Assembly: GCA_016212925.1 (NCBI GenBank) | Contig: JACRDF010000022.1 | Span: 62,001-126,000 of the forward strand | From: Desulfomonile tiedjei | Lineage (GTDB): Bacteria > Desulfobacterota > Desulfomonilia > Desulfomonilales > Desulfomonilaceae | DNA: 64,000 bases | Direction: 5' to 3' | In this document: piece by piece, positions 25,801 to 33,746 of the stretch | Numbering within the stretch: the stretch's first letter is position 1 | How the letters are laid out: each line of letters opens with the position of its first letter | The notes under the pieces: generated by a model | What the model saw: the letters and a program-made list of their open reading frames with translations, nothing else | Database searches by the model: none | Told to the model about the DNA's origin: nothing | Made by a program: the position numbers and the translations under genes

Positions 25801-26281
25801 TGCCCTCGGTAACGGGGCCGAGCACCACGTTTAGGCCTGCGCAGGCTTCCGCGACAGCCTTGAGCACCTCGGTGTTCTTTTCGTCGCTGGAAACTCCCCA
25901 GACGATCACCGGGACGTTGACGGCTTCGGCAACCTTCTTAGCCGTTTCAGCAGCCTTCTTTGCAGGTAGGTTCTTGCCGTTGGGGTCCGTTCCGGCAAGC
26001 CACAAACAGACTATATCCGCCTTGTACACATCGACGCATTTCTTGGCCCATTTCACCGGGTCGCCTACCACGTCCTTGAAGGGCTCCAACGCCTCCGCGG
26101 CCCATTCTTCAGGAGTGATGTCGAGCACCTGTAGGGCTAATTTTGGGACGTTGGGCATTTTCCCTTCGAAAGAGTAGAAGCTGTACCCGGTTTGTCCACC
26201 GACGACGATTTCACATCCCGGCTTACCGATCTTGATTTCACGAATTTTTCCCGAATACTTTACCTTTGGCAGTTCAGCCAT
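22886..26281 (-). CDS. AcsD-CooS fusion: corrinoid protein small subunit joined to Ni-Fe carbon monoxide dehydrogenase
   Basis: A single 1131-residue frame. Residues 1-314 are a complete AcsD TIM barrel (SPIDINLAKQLNILLENLG, LIDPTTGSVGYGMEYCYSIM, AGSDVLILRHP). Residues ~326-470 form an Ala/Pro/Lys-rich linker with a short predicted-helical island (405-440). Residues ~472-1131 are a full CooS/AcsA. The B/D-cluster cysteines are 511, 519, 520, 523 and 528. The C-cluster set is His 741, Cys 778, 816, 929, 959 and 1001, with acid-base Lys/His in GKHG. The protein reduces CO2 to CO and also supplies the partner of AcsC. In known bacterial operons these are separate genes. No stop, shift or internal ribosome-binding site was seen at the junction. 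No cooC or acsF maturation gene is adjacent. Confidence 0.93.
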   Translation of the reverse strand: MAELPKVKYSGKIREIKIGKPGCEIVVGGQTGYSFYSFEGKMPNVPKLALQVLDITPEEWAAEALEPFKDVVGDPVKWAKKCVDVYKADIVCLWLAGTDPNGKNLPAKKAAETAKKVAEAVNVPVIVWGVSSDEKNTEVLKAVAEACAGLNVVLGPVTEGNYKQVGAAAIAYKHVVAANSPIDINLAKQLNILLENLGVPNDKILIDPTTGSVGYGMEYCYSIMERIRQAALTQNDEKLQYPIINNIAEEVWKTKEAKLLTKDAPTLGDAAVRGVNLEAITALSALQAGSDVLILRHPKTLEHLRKYLSDIMVETDLQSMGVDMSLAPAEAPAAPAKAAPAAKAAPAAKPVEKKADLGVTITAVPLEKAAEKVAEALAPPSAAPKEEPAPAKPKPAAAAAQPATEEEEALMGQLTKDDIQSLKEMAGVFKAVKNLATGLGSLLSGQVPVAAAPAEKAAAPAAVAPPLKKKELEPADWTKHTVDAVTLEGLKIADREGYSTAFHRARTMTACPIGKGGTCCKICNMGPCRVLPPKGKDETPEERKKRTGLCGATPETIAARNFARMVAAGTASHSDHGRHIAHTFIHAAKGELPDYHIKDVPKLLAVAMDYGVETEGREVKDIAVEVGEKALAQYGQQDGEIINIKRAPLKRQEIWRKEGVIPPGVDRTVVEVMHMTHMGVNQEMEHIIRLATKCALADGWGGSMIATDLSDILFGTPVPILGKVNLGAMKEDTVNIIVHGHEPTLSEIIVQAVQDPEMVAYAQSKGASGGISLGGICCTSNEILMRHGIPIAGNYLQQEMAVITGALEAIVVDVQCVMQGLAELSKCFHTQVVTTSPIAKMQGAHKHYDFKEEHALDIAKQIVREACDNFPNRDKTRVSLPTEQQDMVVGFSHETINYMLGGMFRASYRPLNDNIINGRIRGLAGIVGCGNPRIQHDALHVNLAKELIKNDVLVLTTGCSAIALGKHGLLTPEAAAKYAGPGLAEVCETVGIPPVLHMGSCVDNTRILMAATAVVRDGGLGDDISDLPAVGVAPEWMSEKAVAIGQYFVASGAYVLFGVGFPTINEDVCTNYLFKDIEKVYGGRWDFVEKDPYEMARRIIAQIDSKRAALGIDKARERVLMDMAMRRDIAL

Positions 26282-26337
26282 TTGCCACCTTCCTTAACCG
26301 AGTTGATCTATAAAAGTAGGGAATCAAAATGACGGTC

Positions 26338-26571
26338 TCAGGCGGGATTTTTTCTTTTCTCGCTGCCGAACCAGTCGTTGGAATAGAAATATCTTTCCGC
26401 TGTGGTCAAGTATTTCTTGATCGGCTTGGCTTCCTCGCCTACGTTCACATATTCGATGTTCTTGCGCCACTGGTAGCTGTCCTGGTCCGTTCCCTGAGCA
26501 TACGTTGGCAGTAGGATTTTGACCTTTTGCCCGTCAAATCTCTCTTTCTCCTCGTACTTATCTTCGGCCAT
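26338..26571 (-). CDS. 77-residue unknown protein, first gene of the acs operon
   Basis: The start is the ATG at 26571, preceded by GAGAGGAG; the open frame also allows a start seven codons upstream inside the leader. 77 residues, acidic/basic mix, starting MAEDKYEEKERFDGQKVKIL. It has an aromatic-rich C-terminal half (AERYFYSNDWFGSEK), no cysteine, no membrane segment and no signal peptide. It lies 56 bases before the acsD-cooS fusion gene on the same strand. I do not recognise the family. Position suggests a subunit, assembly or regulatory factor of the CODH/ACS complex; that is inference from context only. Confidence 0.75.
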   Translation of the reverse strand: MAEDKYEEKERFDGQKVKILLPTYAQGTDQDSYQWRKNIEYVNVGEEAKPIKKYLTTAERYFYSNDWFGSEKRKNPA

Positions 26572-26716
26572 AGTGAGACTCCTCTCATTCATAGAGCGTT
26601 TAGAACATTAAGGCAAAATATTGCCAAGGGACTTTCTTTTCCCGAGAATCCGGGTTTGCGATGGGGATCTGCAATATTATGAAGGACTGAGGTCCCAACC
26701 GCAATATTTTTTTTGG

Positions 26717-26778
26717 ATTTTGCGGCAAATAGTACGAATTGTAAAATGACGCGCGCATGTCTCATTCCCCCGACATGC
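26717..26778 (-). promoter_or_regulatory. candidate acs operon promoter with upstream inverted repeat
   Basis: On the minus strand, TTTACA (26740-26745) and CAAAAT (26717-26722) are 17 bases apart, matching consensus at five and four of six positions. Just upstream is the inverted repeat GCATGTC-N10-GACATGC (26755-26778), centred about 57 bases before the predicted start, which fits an activator. The half-sites resemble TGTC/GACA of CRP/FNR-family CooA sites, but the spacing is N10 between TGTC and GACA, not the N8 recalled for CooA. The rest of the 402-base gap (26572-26973) shows no gene. Confidence 0.45.
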
Positions 26779-26973
26779 ACAACTTTATTCTACCGATAAA
26801 CGCGCAGAAAATCAATCCACACCATGTGCGGCGGGTATCCCGATTTCCTGAGGGAAATGTGCGGCCTTCCCGGAAAGTCACTACCAATGGGCTCGCAGGG
26901 GCGGATAAGCCGGCAATAGCGCTCATAATTCGATCGGAAATGGGTTTCCGAAACGGCTTAGCTGCAATGCAAA

Positions 26974-28509
26974 CTACAGCCTGACTGAAGGCTTGGGCCT
27001 TTTGGAAAGGTAATCCAAGCGATTGAGAGCATTAACCATTGCCTTGGCCGACGCCACCAGGATGTCCTCGTGAGCGCCCTTACCCGTTGCAATGTTTTCG
27101 TCCTCTTCCAGGCGGATCGTAGCCTCGCCGAGGGCGTCGGTCCCGCCGGTGACTGCGGATATGGAAAAGCGCAGAAGCTTCGGCTGGCGGCCCGTAAGTT
27201 TCAAAATGGTGTTGTAAGTCGCGTCAACGGGTCCATTACCCAGTTCAGCGCCATGGTATTCAGTGCCTTCTACCTCCAGGCGAACTGTGGCGGTCGGCAC
27301 CACATCCGTACCGGACATGATCGTGACGGACAGAAGCTTGTACGTCTCGGCGATCCGGAGGACCTCTTCCGCTATAATTGCTTCAATGTCCTCGTCGAAG
27401 ATGGTCTTCTTGTGGTCCGCGAGGGCTTTGAAACGTTTGAACGCTCGGTTTATCTCCTCGTCCGTCAAGTCGTATCCAAGGGATTTCGCGCGCTCGCGGA
27501 ACGCGTGGCGGCCGGAATGCTTGCCCAAGATGAGGGAAGATTTGCCAATTCCCACCGCTCTCGGGTCGATGATTTCGTAAGTGGTCCGTTCCTTGATGAC
27601 ACCGTCCTGATGAATGCCCGACTCGTGTGCAAAGGCATTAGACCCTACTATGGCCTTGTTGGGCTGAACCGCCATACCGGTGATCGCGGTCACGAGGCGG
27701 CTTGTGTGAAAGATCTGTTCGGTAACTATTCCGGTGTGGACGTTGAAGGCCTCTTTTCGAGTCTTCAGTATCATAGCGATTTCTTCCAGCGCGGCGTTAC
27801 CGGCCCGTTCTCCAATTCCGTTCACGGTGCACTCCACTTGTCTGGCTCCGGCTCTGATGGCAGCCAGGGAGTTGGCTACCGCCAAACCAAGGTCGTTGTG
27901 GCAGTGGACTGATAGAACGACTTTTTCGAGGCCTTTGACCTTTTCACGAACTGTTCTTATTCGCTCGGCCATTTCCTCCGGATAGGAATAACCCACCGTG
28001 TCGGGGATGTTTATGGTGCCCGCGCCCTCGTCAATGGCCGTCTGTATTACGCGGCACATGAATTCAGGGTCGCTGCGCGTGGCATCCTCGCAGGAGAACT
28101 CGACCCAATCGGACAATGATCGCGCGAGACGCACGGCCTGAGCCGCTCTGTCCACAACCTCGTCGCGGGACATCCTGAGCTTGTGCTCCATGTGAATATC
28201 GCTCGTAGCGATGAAAGTATGGATGCCGGGTTTTGCGGCTTTTTCGACCGCACGCCAGGCCGTTTCAATATCTTCAGCACCGGTCCTTGCCAGGCCCACA
28301 ATCCTTGAATTCTTGATTTCCGCGGCAATTTGGCCGACACCTTCCTTGTCTCCCTCAGAGCTGGCCGGGAAGCCGGCTTCGATGATGTCTACACCTAGCT
28401 TTTCCAATTGCCTGGCGAGTTGGAGCTTTTCCTGCTTATTCATAGTGGCGCCGGGCGATTGTTCACCGTCCCGAAGAGTAGTATCAAAAATCAGCACGCG
28501 GTCAGACAT
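26974..28509 (-). CDS. leuA: 2-isopropylmalate synthase
   Basis: The first committed step of leucine synthesis: acetyl-CoA plus 2-oxoisovalerate gives 2-isopropylmalate. 511 residues from the ATG at 28509 (GGAGG five bases upstream); the longer open frame has no ribosome-binding site. The catalytic barrel begins VLIFDTTLRDGEQSPG and has VHCHNDLGLAVANSLA and NGIGERAGNAALEE. The C-terminal leucine-feedback domain is present (GPVDATYNTI, VTGGTDALGEATIRL). It is last in a transcription unit ilvB-ilvN-psd-pssA-leuA, though 203 bases separate it from pssA. Confidence 0.95.
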   Translation of the reverse strand: MSDRVLIFDTTLRDGEQSPGATMNKQEKLQLARQLEKLGVDIIEAGFPASSEGDKEGVGQIAAEIKNSRIVGLARTGAEDIETAWRAVEKAAKPGIHTFIATSDIHMEHKLRMSRDEVVDRAAQAVRLARSLSDWVEFSCEDATRSDPEFMCRVIQTAIDEGAGTINIPDTVGYSYPEEMAERIRTVREKVKGLEKVVLSVHCHNDLGLAVANSLAAIRAGARQVECTVNGIGERAGNAALEEIAMILKTRKEAFNVHTGIVTEQIFHTSRLVTAITGMAVQPNKAIVGSNAFAHESGIHQDGVIKERTTYEIIDPRAVGIGKSSLILGKHSGRHAFRERAKSLGYDLTDEEINRAFKRFKALADHKKTIFDEDIEAIIAEEVLRIAETYKLLSVTIMSGTDVVPTATVRLEVEGTEYHGAELGNGPVDATYNTILKLTGRQPKLLRFSISAVTGGTDALGEATIRLEEDENIATGKGAHEDILVASAKAMVNALNRLDYLSKRPKPSVRL

Positions 28510-28712
28510 AGCATCCTCCAAATCAAGTTTCCCCCCACGAAGCAATTAATGATTTACACTGCAACGCAACGGATTTCAATGGCCAGGGTGTTCGAGGAGA
28601 CGGTGAATGCGGCGCGGACCCGCGATGCAAAGTGTGCGGTTGCTCAGGGCAAGAGCGAGAACAGCGGGCAAGGTCCGTCCTGTCCCGCGTTTACAAAAGG
28701 GACAATGGGCCA

Positions 28713-29708
28713 TTACCCTTGCTTTTCAGAAGAAGGGTCGGAAGGCGTCTGATCAGACGGGCCGCGTTGCGGCTGACCCTTAGGCCCCCGTCTATGATCG
28801 GACAGAGGGATAAGGTCGCCACCGGTTGTCGGCGCCTGGTGGTCCGCTGCGGTTGCTTCCTGCGGGGCCGGGGCCTCTGCCACTTGTTCCTGTGTCCTTT
28901 GCCTATTGCGGTACAGCCATATGGTCAAGATGGGCCCGGAGATCACGTATCCTGCGCTGAGCAGGAACAGCATCACATAAGGTGAGGCTGCAATGAGGGC
29001 AAGCAAGAGGACGAAAGCCACCGTCGAACTGAACGGCTGTTTCTTGACGAACGCCAGGTCCTTGAATGCGTGGAATTTTACGGAACTTACCATTAGGAAC
29101 GAGAGAGCCAGAGTCAGTATCAGGAGATGTATTGCGAACTCGGACGGGTTCAGTTCCATTTTCTGAAAGAACATCACGGTCGTGGCAACCATGGCAGCGG
29201 CCGCGGGAATGGGGAGCCCGTTGAATCTCTTCGGATCTATGGTGCCGGTTTGCACGTTGAATCTTGCCAAGCGGAGGGCGCCGCAGGCGACAAAAAGGAA
29301 CGCGGTGACCCATCCTATGCGCCCGTGAGGCGCCAGTGTCCACACGTACATCAGGAGGGCGGGCGCCACCCCGAAGGAGATCACGTCGGCAAGGGAATCC
29401 AATTCTACACCGAACCGCGTCGCCGTGTGGGTTAGGCGGGCTACCGTGCCATCGAGTTTATCGAAGAAGCCGGCGCCCAGAATCAGCGCGCCCGCCAGCG
29501 TGAACTCGCCTTTGAGCGCGGCCACAATGGAATAGAAGGCCAGGAATATGCTGGACAACGTCAAGAGGGACGGAAGGATAAAGATCCCCTTCTTCATCTT
29601 GGCCATTTGTATGGCCCTTCGTTGGTGCCTGTCCGGGGTTTCCTCGCCGGTCGCCCATTGCTTGCGGCGTCTGAAAAAGGGCTTCTTCCTTCGTATGCGT
29701 GTTGCCAT
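28713..29708 (-). CDS. pssA: CDP-diacylglycerol-serine O-phosphatidyltransferase (phosphatidylserine synthase)
   Basis: A membrane enzyme making phosphatidylserine from CDP-diacylglycerol and serine. 331 residues, several hydrophobic helices. The CDP-alcohol phosphotransferase motif D-x2-D-G-x2-A-R-x8-G-x3-D-x3-D is exact in DKLDGTVARLTHTATRFG and the following ELDSLAD. The C-terminal ~65 residues are hydrophilic and Gln/Pro-rich. An internal Met at residue 35 (MAKMKKGIFILPSLLT) is a possible alternative start, since residues 1-34 are very basic. The gene works with psd just upstream in transcription, giving phosphatidylethanolamine. Confidence 0.93.
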   Translation of the reverse strand: MATRIRRKKPFFRRRKQWATGEETPDRHQRRAIQMAKMKKGIFILPSLLTLSSIFLAFYSIVAALKGEFTLAGALILGAGFFDKLDGTVARLTHTATRFGVELDSLADVISFGVAPALLMYVWTLAPHGRIGWVTAFLFVACGALRLARFNVQTGTIDPKRFNGLPIPAAAAMVATTVMFFQKMELNPSEFAIHLLILTLALSFLMVSSVKFHAFKDLAFVKKQPFSSTVAFVLLLALIAASPYVMLFLLSAGYVISGPILTIWLYRNRQRTQEQVAEAPAPQEATAADHQAPTTGGDLIPLSDHRRGPKGQPQRGPSDQTPSDPSSEKQG

Positions 29709-29915
29709 AATATGCCTATCGGTTCAGCTAAGGTCTGGGGCCGTTACACAAGTGATGCGAACGTTGGCGGCGATGCCGTCCGCACATGGGAGTCAAACGA
29801 CACTCCTGCGAATGCCGTAGTCATTTTACACTAAAAACAGTGGCTTCGAGTATACTTTTTTGGGAACCACCGAGCGCGGGGCATAGGAGCGGCGAGGAGG
29901 AAAGGCTGCGGAGGC

Positions 29916-30569
29916 CTAAGCCTTGCGTGCTATAATGGAAAGGCCTGCTTTTACTATGTCATCCCGCCGGGTCACCACAGCGAAGCCTTCCGGAAGGTAA
30001 ACATCCAGCCTCGATCCGAATCGGATCAGTCCGAACCTGTCGCCCTGCTTGACCTGGTCGCCTTCCTCCACCCAGCACGCGATTCTCCGGGCCACTTTGC
30101 CGGCCACCTGCACCACCTGAAGTGTCCCCTGCTCGCCCTCGACAACAACACAATTGTGTTCATTGACCTCGGACGCGGCAGACTCACGGGCATCTAAGAA
30201 ACTTCCCGGCACATGTTTGATCTTCACGACAATGCCGGAGATCGGCCAGCGGTTTACATGAACGTCAAACAGAGACATGAAGATGCTGACCCGTTTGAAT
30301 GGAGAGTCCGGCAGGTTTTCCGATCGCACGTTTTCTACGATCTCCACGACCCGGCCGTCTGCGGGGGAGAGCACGATCCCGTCTTCACGAGGAGGCACCC
30401 GCTCGGGATTCCGAAAGAATAGGGCAATCGCGATAGATAGGAGCAGAAACGCAAAAGAACTCCATGAGTACCCGGTCCACCATAACAGGAACGAGATAAT
30501 TATCCCGGGGATTATAAACACAAATCCCTCGCGAGCTATCGGCTCGTAGTGTCCGGCCTTGCAGATCAT
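29916..30569 (-). CDS. psd: phosphatidylserine decarboxylase (short, archaeal-type)
   Basis: Converts phosphatidylserine to phosphatidylethanolamine. A pyruvoyl enzyme made by self-cleavage: the cleavage site Gly-Ser is in RFGSRLDVYLPEG, about 40 residues before the end. 217 residues fit the short form. There is an N-terminal hydrophobic hairpin (FIIPGIIISFLLWWTGYSW and next segment), then the domain with LSPADGRV and FMSLFDVHVNRWP. Its start overlaps the stop of ilvN by four bases, so the lipid and branched-chain amino acid genes are translationally linked. Confidence 0.94.
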   Translation of the reverse strand: MICKAGHYEPIAREGFVFIIPGIIISFLLWWTGYSWSSFAFLLLSIAIALFFRNPERVPPREDGIVLSPADGRVVEIVENVRSENLPDSPFKRVSIFMSLFDVHVNRWPISGIVVKIKHVPGSFLDARESAASEVNEHNCVVVEGEQGTLQVVQVAGKVARRIACWVEEGDQVKQGDRFGLIRFGSRLDVYLPEGFAVVTRRDDIVKAGLSIIARKA

Positions 30570-31078
30570 TGATCGGTTCCTGATGCTTTGGCCGCTTTCT
30601 TGGCCCTTGGAATGGCAACTGTGCCTGTCCGGATGAGTTCGACGATACCTAGTGGTGTGAGAAGCTCGATAATTGCTTCGATCTTGCCTTCCGCCCCGGA
30701 AACCTCCAGAGTGATCGTATCATGGGACACGTCCACTACCTTGCCCCGGAAGATATCGGTTATCCTGAGTATTTCCGCCCTCTTTGCCGCTGTGGCCTTC
30801 AGGCGGATCAGGATCATTTCTCTATCCACATAGTCACCCAAGGTCAGGTCCTGGACCTTTACCACGTTAATCAGCTTCCTGAGTTGTTTGATGAGCTGTT
30901 CCATGATCTGCTCGCTGCCTTGGGTCACGATGGTCATCCGAGAATAGTCGGGATCCATCGTGGGCGCCACTGCCAGCGAGTGTATGTTGAAAGCGCGGCC
31001 TGAGAACATACCGGCGACCCTTGCGAGCACGCCGGGTTTGTTCTCGACCAGCACAGATATGACGTGTCGATTTTCCAC
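30566..31078 (-). CDS. ilvN: acetolactate synthase small (regulatory) subunit
   Basis: A 170-residue regulatory subunit with an N-terminal ACT domain (ISVLVENKPGVLARVAGMFSGR, FNIHSLAV) that binds valine, and a C-terminal domain (LTPLGIVELIRTGTVAIPR) that activates the large subunit. It lies three bases after ilvB and overlaps psd by four bases. The ketol-acid reductoisomerase gene ilvC, often next in this cluster, is not here. Confidence 0.95.
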   Translation of the reverse strand: MENRHVISVLVENKPGVLARVAGMFSGRAFNIHSLAVAPTMDPDYSRMTIVTQGSEQIMEQLIKQLRKLINVVKVQDLTLGDYVDREMILIRLKATAAKRAEILRITDIFRGKVVDVSHDTITLEVSGAEGKIEAIIELLTPLGIVELIRTGTVAIPRAKKAAKASGTDQ

Positions 31079-31081
31079 TGC

Positions 31082-32776
31082 TCAGACCAGAATCATGTCC
31101 CTCACCGAACCGCCGGCGGGGACCATCGGGTAGACTCCTTCTTCTCGTTCCACTATGAAGTCCATGACAACCGGCCCCTTTGTGTCCAGGGCCTGCCTGA
31201 TCACCGGCTCCACTTCCTGTACCGTGCGTGCGCGCAATCCCGTGGCGCCGTAAGCTTCGGCCAACTTTACAAAGTCCGGCGCGGTCATTATATCGGTGTG
31301 GGCATAGACTTTCTCGTAAAAATGCTCCTGCCATTGGCGGACCATGCCGAGGTAGCCGTTGTTGAGGATGGCTATCTTTACCGGCAGTTCATAGGTGGCC
31401 ACGGTGGCAAGCTCCTGTATGTTCATCTGGATCGATCCATCACCGGCAATGTCGATGACGGTTTTGGTCGGGAAAGCTACCTGGGCTCCGATAGCGGCAG
31501 GAAAGCCGTAACCCATTGTCCCGAGGCCCCCTGAAGAGAGGAAGGTTCGAGGATTGTCGAACAGGTAATACTGAGCAGCCCACATCTGGTTTTGGCCCAC
31601 TTCGGTGGTTATAATCGCGTTACCCTCGGTGAGTTCATAAAGCTTTTCGACGACATATTGGGGCTTGATGATTTCGGTGGTTCGGTCGAACCGCAGACGC
31701 TGCTCGCTGCGCCAAGCCGTAATGGTGGCGTGCCATTTCTTAAGTTTGTCCCGGTCCTTGGATGAATGGCCCCGCTTGTTAAGGGCCTCAATTAGCTTTG
31801 CCAGAGCCAAACGAGCATCCCCCACTATAGGGACATCCACTTTAATGTTTTTTTGAATTGAAGTGGGGTCAATATCCACATGGACGATCTTGGCCTTGGC
31901 AGCGAACTCCTCGACCTTTCCGGTAACGCGATCGTCGAACCTCGCACCTATCGCCAGTAATAGATCGCAGTTGTCCACAGCCATATTGGCCCTGTACGTG
32001 CCGTGCATTCCCAACATCCCCAGGGACAGGGGGTGTGTTCCCGGGAAGCAGCCGAGGCCCATGAGGGTCATGGTAACCGGGGATGCGGTCATTTCCGCGA
32101 GAGTTCTCAGTTCCTGGTGGGCGCCGGAGGTTATGACACCGCCGCCCGCATAAATTACGGGCCGCTTGGCCTGGACTATCAAGTCCGCCGCCCTATTGAT
32201 GGAAGGGATGTGTGGCTTGAGCGTGGGCTTGTAAGTAGGGATCGAGATTGAACGAGGGTACTCGAAATTGCCCTGGGCCTGGACTACATCTTTGGGAAGG
32301 TCGACAAGGACAGGGCCGGGTCGCCCCGTGCCCGCGATGGTGAAAGCCTCCTTCACCGTTCGGGCGAGTTCCTTGACATCGCCGACGAGGTAATTGTGTT
32401 TCGTGCAGGGTCTTGTTATGCCGACAATGTCCGCTTCTTGAAATGCATCGTTTCCTATGAGCGGTGTGGGAACTTGCCCCGTAAAGACAACCACCGGTAT
32501 GGAATCCATGTACGCGGTGGCCAGGCCGGTCACGGTATTGGTTCCACCCGGACCGGACGTGACCAGGCAGACGCCGGGTTTGCCCGTGGCCCGGGCATAA
32601 CCGTCGGCAGCGTGAACCGCTGCCTGTTCGTGGCGCACCAGTACGAACTTGAAATCGCGGTGAAATTTGGTCGCAAGGGCATCAAAGATGTCTATGACCG
32701 CTCCACCGGGGTAACCGAAAATAGTATCCACTCCTTCTTCTTTGAGAGACCGAAGGAGAATGTGGGCACCGTTCAT
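31082..32776 (-). CDS. ilvB: acetolactate synthase large (catalytic) subunit
   Basis: A thiamine-diphosphate enzyme condensing two pyruvate (or pyruvate and 2-oxobutyrate) in valine, leucine and isoleucine synthesis. 564 residues from the ATG at 32776 ([20 protein letters not shown], the usual family start). An in-frame TTG at 32818 overlapping the upstream stop is an alternative. Motifs: [15 protein letters not shown], the active-site Glu in [16 protein letters not shown], and the ThDP-Mg site [17 protein letters not shown]...[12 protein letters not shown]. The ribosome-binding site is weak (GAGTG), so coupling to the gene before it is plausible. Confidence 0.95.
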   Translation of the reverse strand: MNGAHILLRSLKEEGVDTIFGYPGGAVIDIFDALATKFHRDFKFVLVRHEQAAVHAADGYARATGKPGVCLVTSGPGGTNTVTGLATAYMDSIPVVVFTGQVPTPLIGNDAFQEADIVGITRPCTKHNYLVGDVKELARTVKEAFTIAGTGRPGPVLVDLPKDVVQAQGNFEYPRSISIPTYKPTLKPHIPSINRAADLIVQAKRPVIYAGGGVITSGAHQELRTLAEMTASPVTMTLMGLGCFPGTHPLSLGMLGMHGTYRANMAVDNCDLLLAIGARFDDRVTGKVEEFAAKAKIVHVDIDPTSIQKNIKVDVPIVGDARLALAKLIEALNKRGHSSKDRDKLKKWHATITAWRSEQRLRFDRTTEIIKPQYVVEKLYELTEGNAIITTEVGQNQMWAAQYYLFDNPRTFLSSGGLGTMGYGFPAAIGAQVAFPTKTVIDIAGDGSIQMNIQELATVATYELPVKIAILNNGYLGMVRQWQEHFYEKVYAHTDIMTAPDFVKLAEAYGATGLRARTVQEVEPVIRQALDTKGPVVMDFIVEREEGVYPMVPAGGSVRDMILV

Positions 32777-32814
32777 TTTCACTCTATTGTCGATCGGGCG
32801 ACTAACCGAGCATT

Positions 32815-33066
32815 TCAAAGGTCAGGATGACCGCCGGATTTCTCGTCCTGACGAAGTCTGACCAGGATCCGCTCGATTTGATCCCGCCCTTTCAGTTTCT
32901 TCTTTTGGAGTGTCTTGCGTTCCAACTCCTCGGTGGGAGAAAGGTACACCCGTTTATTGAACACTTCGAGCTGTTCCTCAAATTCGAGGTGCTCCTGCCA
33001 CAGTCTCTTCAATTCGGGATCTTGGTCTTCATGTCTGGTTATCAGATCAAGGTCTCTTTTTTCCAT
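32815..33066 (-). CDS. YdcH/DUF465-like small coiled-coil protein
   Basis: 83 residues from the ATG at 33066 (AAGGGCG upstream). A charged helical hairpin: [20 protein letters not shown], then [20 protein letters not shown], then [20 protein letters not shown]. The heptad pattern and the LKKQKLRLKDEI-like centre fit the DUF465/YdcH family, whose function is not known. It directly precedes ilvB; the stop TGA overlaps the alternative ilvB TTG. Confidence 0.75.
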   Translation of the reverse strand: MEKRDLDLITRHEDQDPELKRLWQEHLEFEEQLEVFNKRVYLSPTEELERKTLQKKKLKGRDQIERILVRLRQDEKSGGHPDL

Positions 33067-33220
33067 GGGAACGCCCTTACTGTGGATTTTTTCATGTTTT
33101 CGTATGCTTATACGACCGAAAGGGGCATTTGTCAACAGGTCTAAGTGATGGTTTTCGGCAGTTATTGGGTCCACGGCGCGTTGAATCATTAGGGTGAGAT
33201 GTACGGCAAAAACAATAAGC

Positions 33221-33244
33221 CCGATGTTTCACGTGAAACATCGG
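33221..33244. promoter_or_regulatory. parS centromere-like site (ParB/Spo0J binding)
   Basis: Contains TGTTTCACGTGAAACA (33225-33240), the exact 16-base parS consensus known from chromosomal ParABS systems. It is embedded in a 24-base perfect palindrome (33221-33244). It lies in the noncoding gap between secG and the YdcH-like gene. ParB loads here as a CTP clamp for chromosome segregation. No parA or parB gene is in the window. Such sites usually cluster near the replication origin. Confidence 0.88.
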
Positions 33245-33302
33245 ACCGATTGTTCTAGTTATTCTAAAATATTACTTGAATCATCGCTCCGTTTTTGGGC
33301 GC

Positions 33303-33725
33303 TTATCCTCCCGGCTTTTCCGCGGGCGCTGTCGGTGCCGGCGGAGCAGGGGGTTGCCCTGTCTGCCCAGGGGCCGCTTCAGGTCGAACCGGTATGGCCT
33401 CGCCCTTTTCCGCACCCGGAACGGTACCGCCCTCTCCACCAGGAGTTACAGGTGCGGATTGCTCGGTTACCACAGATTTCTCCAGCACCATGCCTCGTCC
33501 CGAGAAGTAAGTTAGGATGATCGAGGTGATCATAAAAACCACAGCGGCCACTATGGTAACCCTACTCAAAAACGGGGCCGCGCCCGAACTACCGAAAACC
33601 GTCTGACTCGATCCTCCGCCGAAAACGGCTCCTATATCGGCGCCCTTTCCCGACTGCAAAAGGATAATCAAGATGAGTGCAATGCAAACCATGATATGAA
33701 TTACCAGGATAAAGAATGTGAACAT
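33303..33725 (-). CDS. secG: preprotein translocase subunit SecG
   Basis: A small inner-membrane partner of SecYE. 140 residues: TM1 (FILVIHIMVCIALILIILLQ), the conserved cytoplasmic loop QSGKGADIGAVFGGGSSQTVFGSSGA, then TM2 (VTIVAAVVFMITSIILTYFS). A Pro/Ala/Gly-rich tail of about 50 residues (VTPGGEGGTVPGAEKGEA onward) extends it beyond the usual length. It is last in the order gapA-pgk-tpiA-secG, 21 bases after tpiA. Confidence 0.95.
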   Translation of the reverse strand: MFTFFILVIHIMVCIALILIILLQSGKGADIGAVFGGGSSQTVFGSSGAAPFLSRVTIVAAVVFMITSIILTYFSGRGMVLEKSVVTEQSAPVTPGGEGGTVPGAEKGEAIPVRPEAAPGQTGQPPAPPAPTAPAEKPGG

Positions 33726-33746
33726 TCGTGCTGTTCCCTCCGTAGC

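Noticed and set aside
26755-26778. Classical CooA box
   Set aside because: The half-sites are right but the spacing (N10 between TGTC and GACA) differs from the N8 recalled for CooA; kept only as a generic inverted repeat.
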